Below are positions 62,756 through 64,000 of a DNA stretch of 64,000 nt, piece after piece. The notes under the pieces were generated by a model. That model saw only the letters and a program-made list of their open reading frames with translations, had not been told where the DNA came from and ran no database searches. The stretch lies in contig NZ_FUZF01000014.1 in assembly GCF_900168125.1 (NCBI RefSeq), positions 62,001 through 126,000 on the forward strand, in the 5' to 3' direction. This DNA comes from Sphingobacterium nematocida (GTDB taxonomy: Bacteria > Bacteroidota > Bacteroidia > Sphingobacteriales > Sphingobacteriaceae). Position numbers and translations under genes: made by a program. Each line of letters starts with the position of its first letter. Positions within the stretch are counted from its first letter, which is position 1.

Positions 62756-64000
62756 ATGAATAGATACCTTATTCTACTCTACCTTTTATTATTTGCTTAT
62801 ATTGCCGCGGCACAGCACACCAAGCTCTCCGGTACAGTTAGAGATTCCTTATTGAACACCCCGATTCCGTATGCCAGTATTGCATTATTAGATAATGATA
62901 ACCAAGTAGCCGACGGAATGATAACCGACTCGACAGGGCAGTTTGTATTCTCCAAAGTCAAGAAAGGAAAGTATAAGTTAATCGTTAAAGTAATTGGTTA
63001 TAATCAAATAGATACCTCCATTGGCATTACCGATCAGAAGGTGGTCGACATAGGCACTATACAACTATCTTTTGCCGCTAAACAGCTGGATGAAATAGCC
63101 GTTACCGCAAGTAATGCTCGCCAAAAACATAGTAGCGACAGGCAGTCCTACCAAGGGAGTCAATACAAAAATGCTGTGGGAGGGACCGCCCTAGACATTG
63201 TGAAAAACCTGCCTTCAGCAGCTGTAGATCCACAGGGAAATATCAGTATGCGTGGCAATACAGGCGTCATCGTATTGATAAATGGCAAACCCTCTTTATT
63301 AGATCCTTCAACGATCTTAAGTCAAATAGCGGCCAATGACGTGTTAGAGGTAGAATATATCACTACCCCGACAGCTCAATTCGATCCAGATGGTAAAGGA
63401 GGAATAATAAATATAAAAACCAAGAAATCAACCACCGATGGTTTTTTATGGCAGGTTAATCTTCAAGGAGGTCTACCAAGCATAGACGATTACAACAATC
63501 AGGAAAAACAAAAGCGTTTTGGCGGTGATATTGCATTTCAATTTAAAAAGAATAAGCTCGAGTTGAATGGTTCGGCAAACTACTTAAGGAACGATAATGC
63601 AGGATTTAGAGAAGGAGATGTCAATACGCTGATCGGTGATAAACAAACCTTTTTTCCTTCAGAGGGAGAGCGCAGCTTTGACAAGTACAATTTTGGTATC
63701 CGTCTAAATGCCGATTATGAAATTTCCAAAAATCAAGAACTTACATTAGGTATCCTGGCATCGCGAAAGTATCAGGATAGAGTTGCAGATATATACTACG
63801 ATAACAAAACATTTCGACCATCCACCGGCGAAGAAATTTCAAGAATCAAATATTTCAATCCCAACCTCCAAAATAAGCAGGGAGAGTTTTACCTCGCTAA
63901 CTTCAATTACAAATATAAGCTCACGTCGGCTCACACTTTAGATTTCGGAGCGATCTATGAATACGCACATATATATGGATCAACAAAAAATGGGAATATA
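62756..64000 (+). CDS. Outer-membrane beta-barrel protein with carboxypeptidase-like N-terminal domain (cut off at the window edge)
   Basis: The first 415 codons, open to the last base. A signal peptide (MNRYLILLYLLLFAYIAAAQ) precedes a carboxypeptidase-regulatory-like domain (about 22-105, with DSLLNTPIPYASIALLD). A plug-like domain follows (about 110-225, with GGTALDIVKNLPSAAVDPQG, VLINGKPSLLDPS and FDPDGKGGIINIKTKK), then the start of a barrel. This is the outer-membrane-beta-barrel family related to TonB-dependent receptors that is abundant in Bacteroidota. There is no SusD partner in view. A weak TACTTTCG box lies about 25 bases upstream of the ATG. Confidence 0.85.
   Translation, partial: MNRYLILLYLLLFAYIAAAQHTKLSGTVRDSLLNTPIPYASIALLDNDNQVADGMITDSTGQFVFSKVKKGKYKLIVKVIGYNQIDTSIGITDQKVVDIGTIQLSFAAKQLDEIAVTASNARQKHSSDRQSYQGSQYKNAVGGTALDIVKNLPSAAVDPQGNISMRGNTGVIVLINGKPSLLDPSTILSQIAANDVLEVEYITTPTAQFDPDGKGGIINIKTKKSTTDGFLWQVNLQGGLPSIDDYNNQEKQKRFGGDIAFQFKKNKLELNGSANYLRNDNAGFREGDVNTLIGDKQTFFPSEGERSFDKYNFGIRLNADYEISKNQELTLGILASRKYQDRVADIYYDNKTFRPSTGEEISRIKYFNPNLQNKQGEFYLANFNYKYKLTSAHTLDFGAIYEYAHIYGSTKNGNI

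Overview
The window reads as chromosomal DNA of a Bacteroidota bacterium of the Sphingobacteriaceae, closest in style to Sphingobacterium or Pedobacter. The support is a SusC/SusD pair driven by an ECF sigma factor and a FecR anti-sigma factor, several TonB-dependent receptors with N-terminal carboxypeptidase-like domains, TANNTTTG-type -7 promoter boxes, weak Shine-Dalgarno sequences, and a zeaxanthin-type carotenoid cluster with a fused membrane lycopene cyclase. I see no rRNA, tRNA, CRISPR array, insertion sequence or prophage.

Layout. 1-9 kb: the 5' part of an exported superoxide dismutase, an unknown lipoprotein, an MgtC-type membrane protein and two large TonB-dependent/Oar-like outer-membrane proteins. 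8.5-17.3 kb: LOG-family protein, recR, an MFS transporter in line with a 5'-nucleotidase split into two exported proteins, and a three-gene operon of unknown envelope proteins, two of them distant paralogues. 17.4-22.4 kb: a GyrI-like gene broken by two in-frame stops, a divergent Aat-like transferase, an arsenic operon (arsR, DUF6428-like gene, arsC, acr3) with two matching ArsR operators, and a lipocalin. 22.6-30.4 kb: what looks like an osmoadaptation block, with a mechanosensitive channel divergent from gpsA and a HAD-GT20 fusion that fits bifunctional glucosylglycerol-phosphate synthase/phosphatase, then an AraC regulator and a TrkH/TrkA-type potassium system.

30.7-47.6 kb: a polysaccharide utilisation locus containing a GH88-type unsaturated glucuronyl hydrolase, ECF sigma, FecR, STN-containing SusC, SusD and a BNR-4 propeller protein (possible lyase). 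Its tail is unusual: a PQQ-type sugar dehydrogenase fused to cytochrome c, an Nramp-related transporter lacking the usual metal-binding motifs, an SDR-like protein, a DapA-superfamily aldolase and a second propeller protein. A shared spaced motif before the GH88 and fecR genes is a candidate target of the local ECF sigma factor. 47.7-51 kb: PAS-LuxR regulator, UPF0173 hydrolase and a COG0523 metal-chaperone operon behind a 53-bp near-perfect palindrome. 51.3-58 kb: carotenoid cluster (SRPBCC protein, MarR-like regulator, crtI, crtB, crtZ, crtY, idi, SDR). 58.4-61.4 kb: NEW3 protein plus ABC transporter. 61.7-64 kb: an omega-amidase-like nitrilase and the start of an outer-membrane beta-barrel protein.

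The most unexpected structure is a family of related leader elements directly upstream of unrelated genes (before 13251, 37796 and 60344; a diverged one before 39395). They carry micro-ORFs that begin MKY or MRY and mostly end near an IPY triplet, GC-rich palindromes, and a conserved AT-rich segment leading into a start codon. Two copies 22 kb apart share 37 of 39 bases and lie inside operons.
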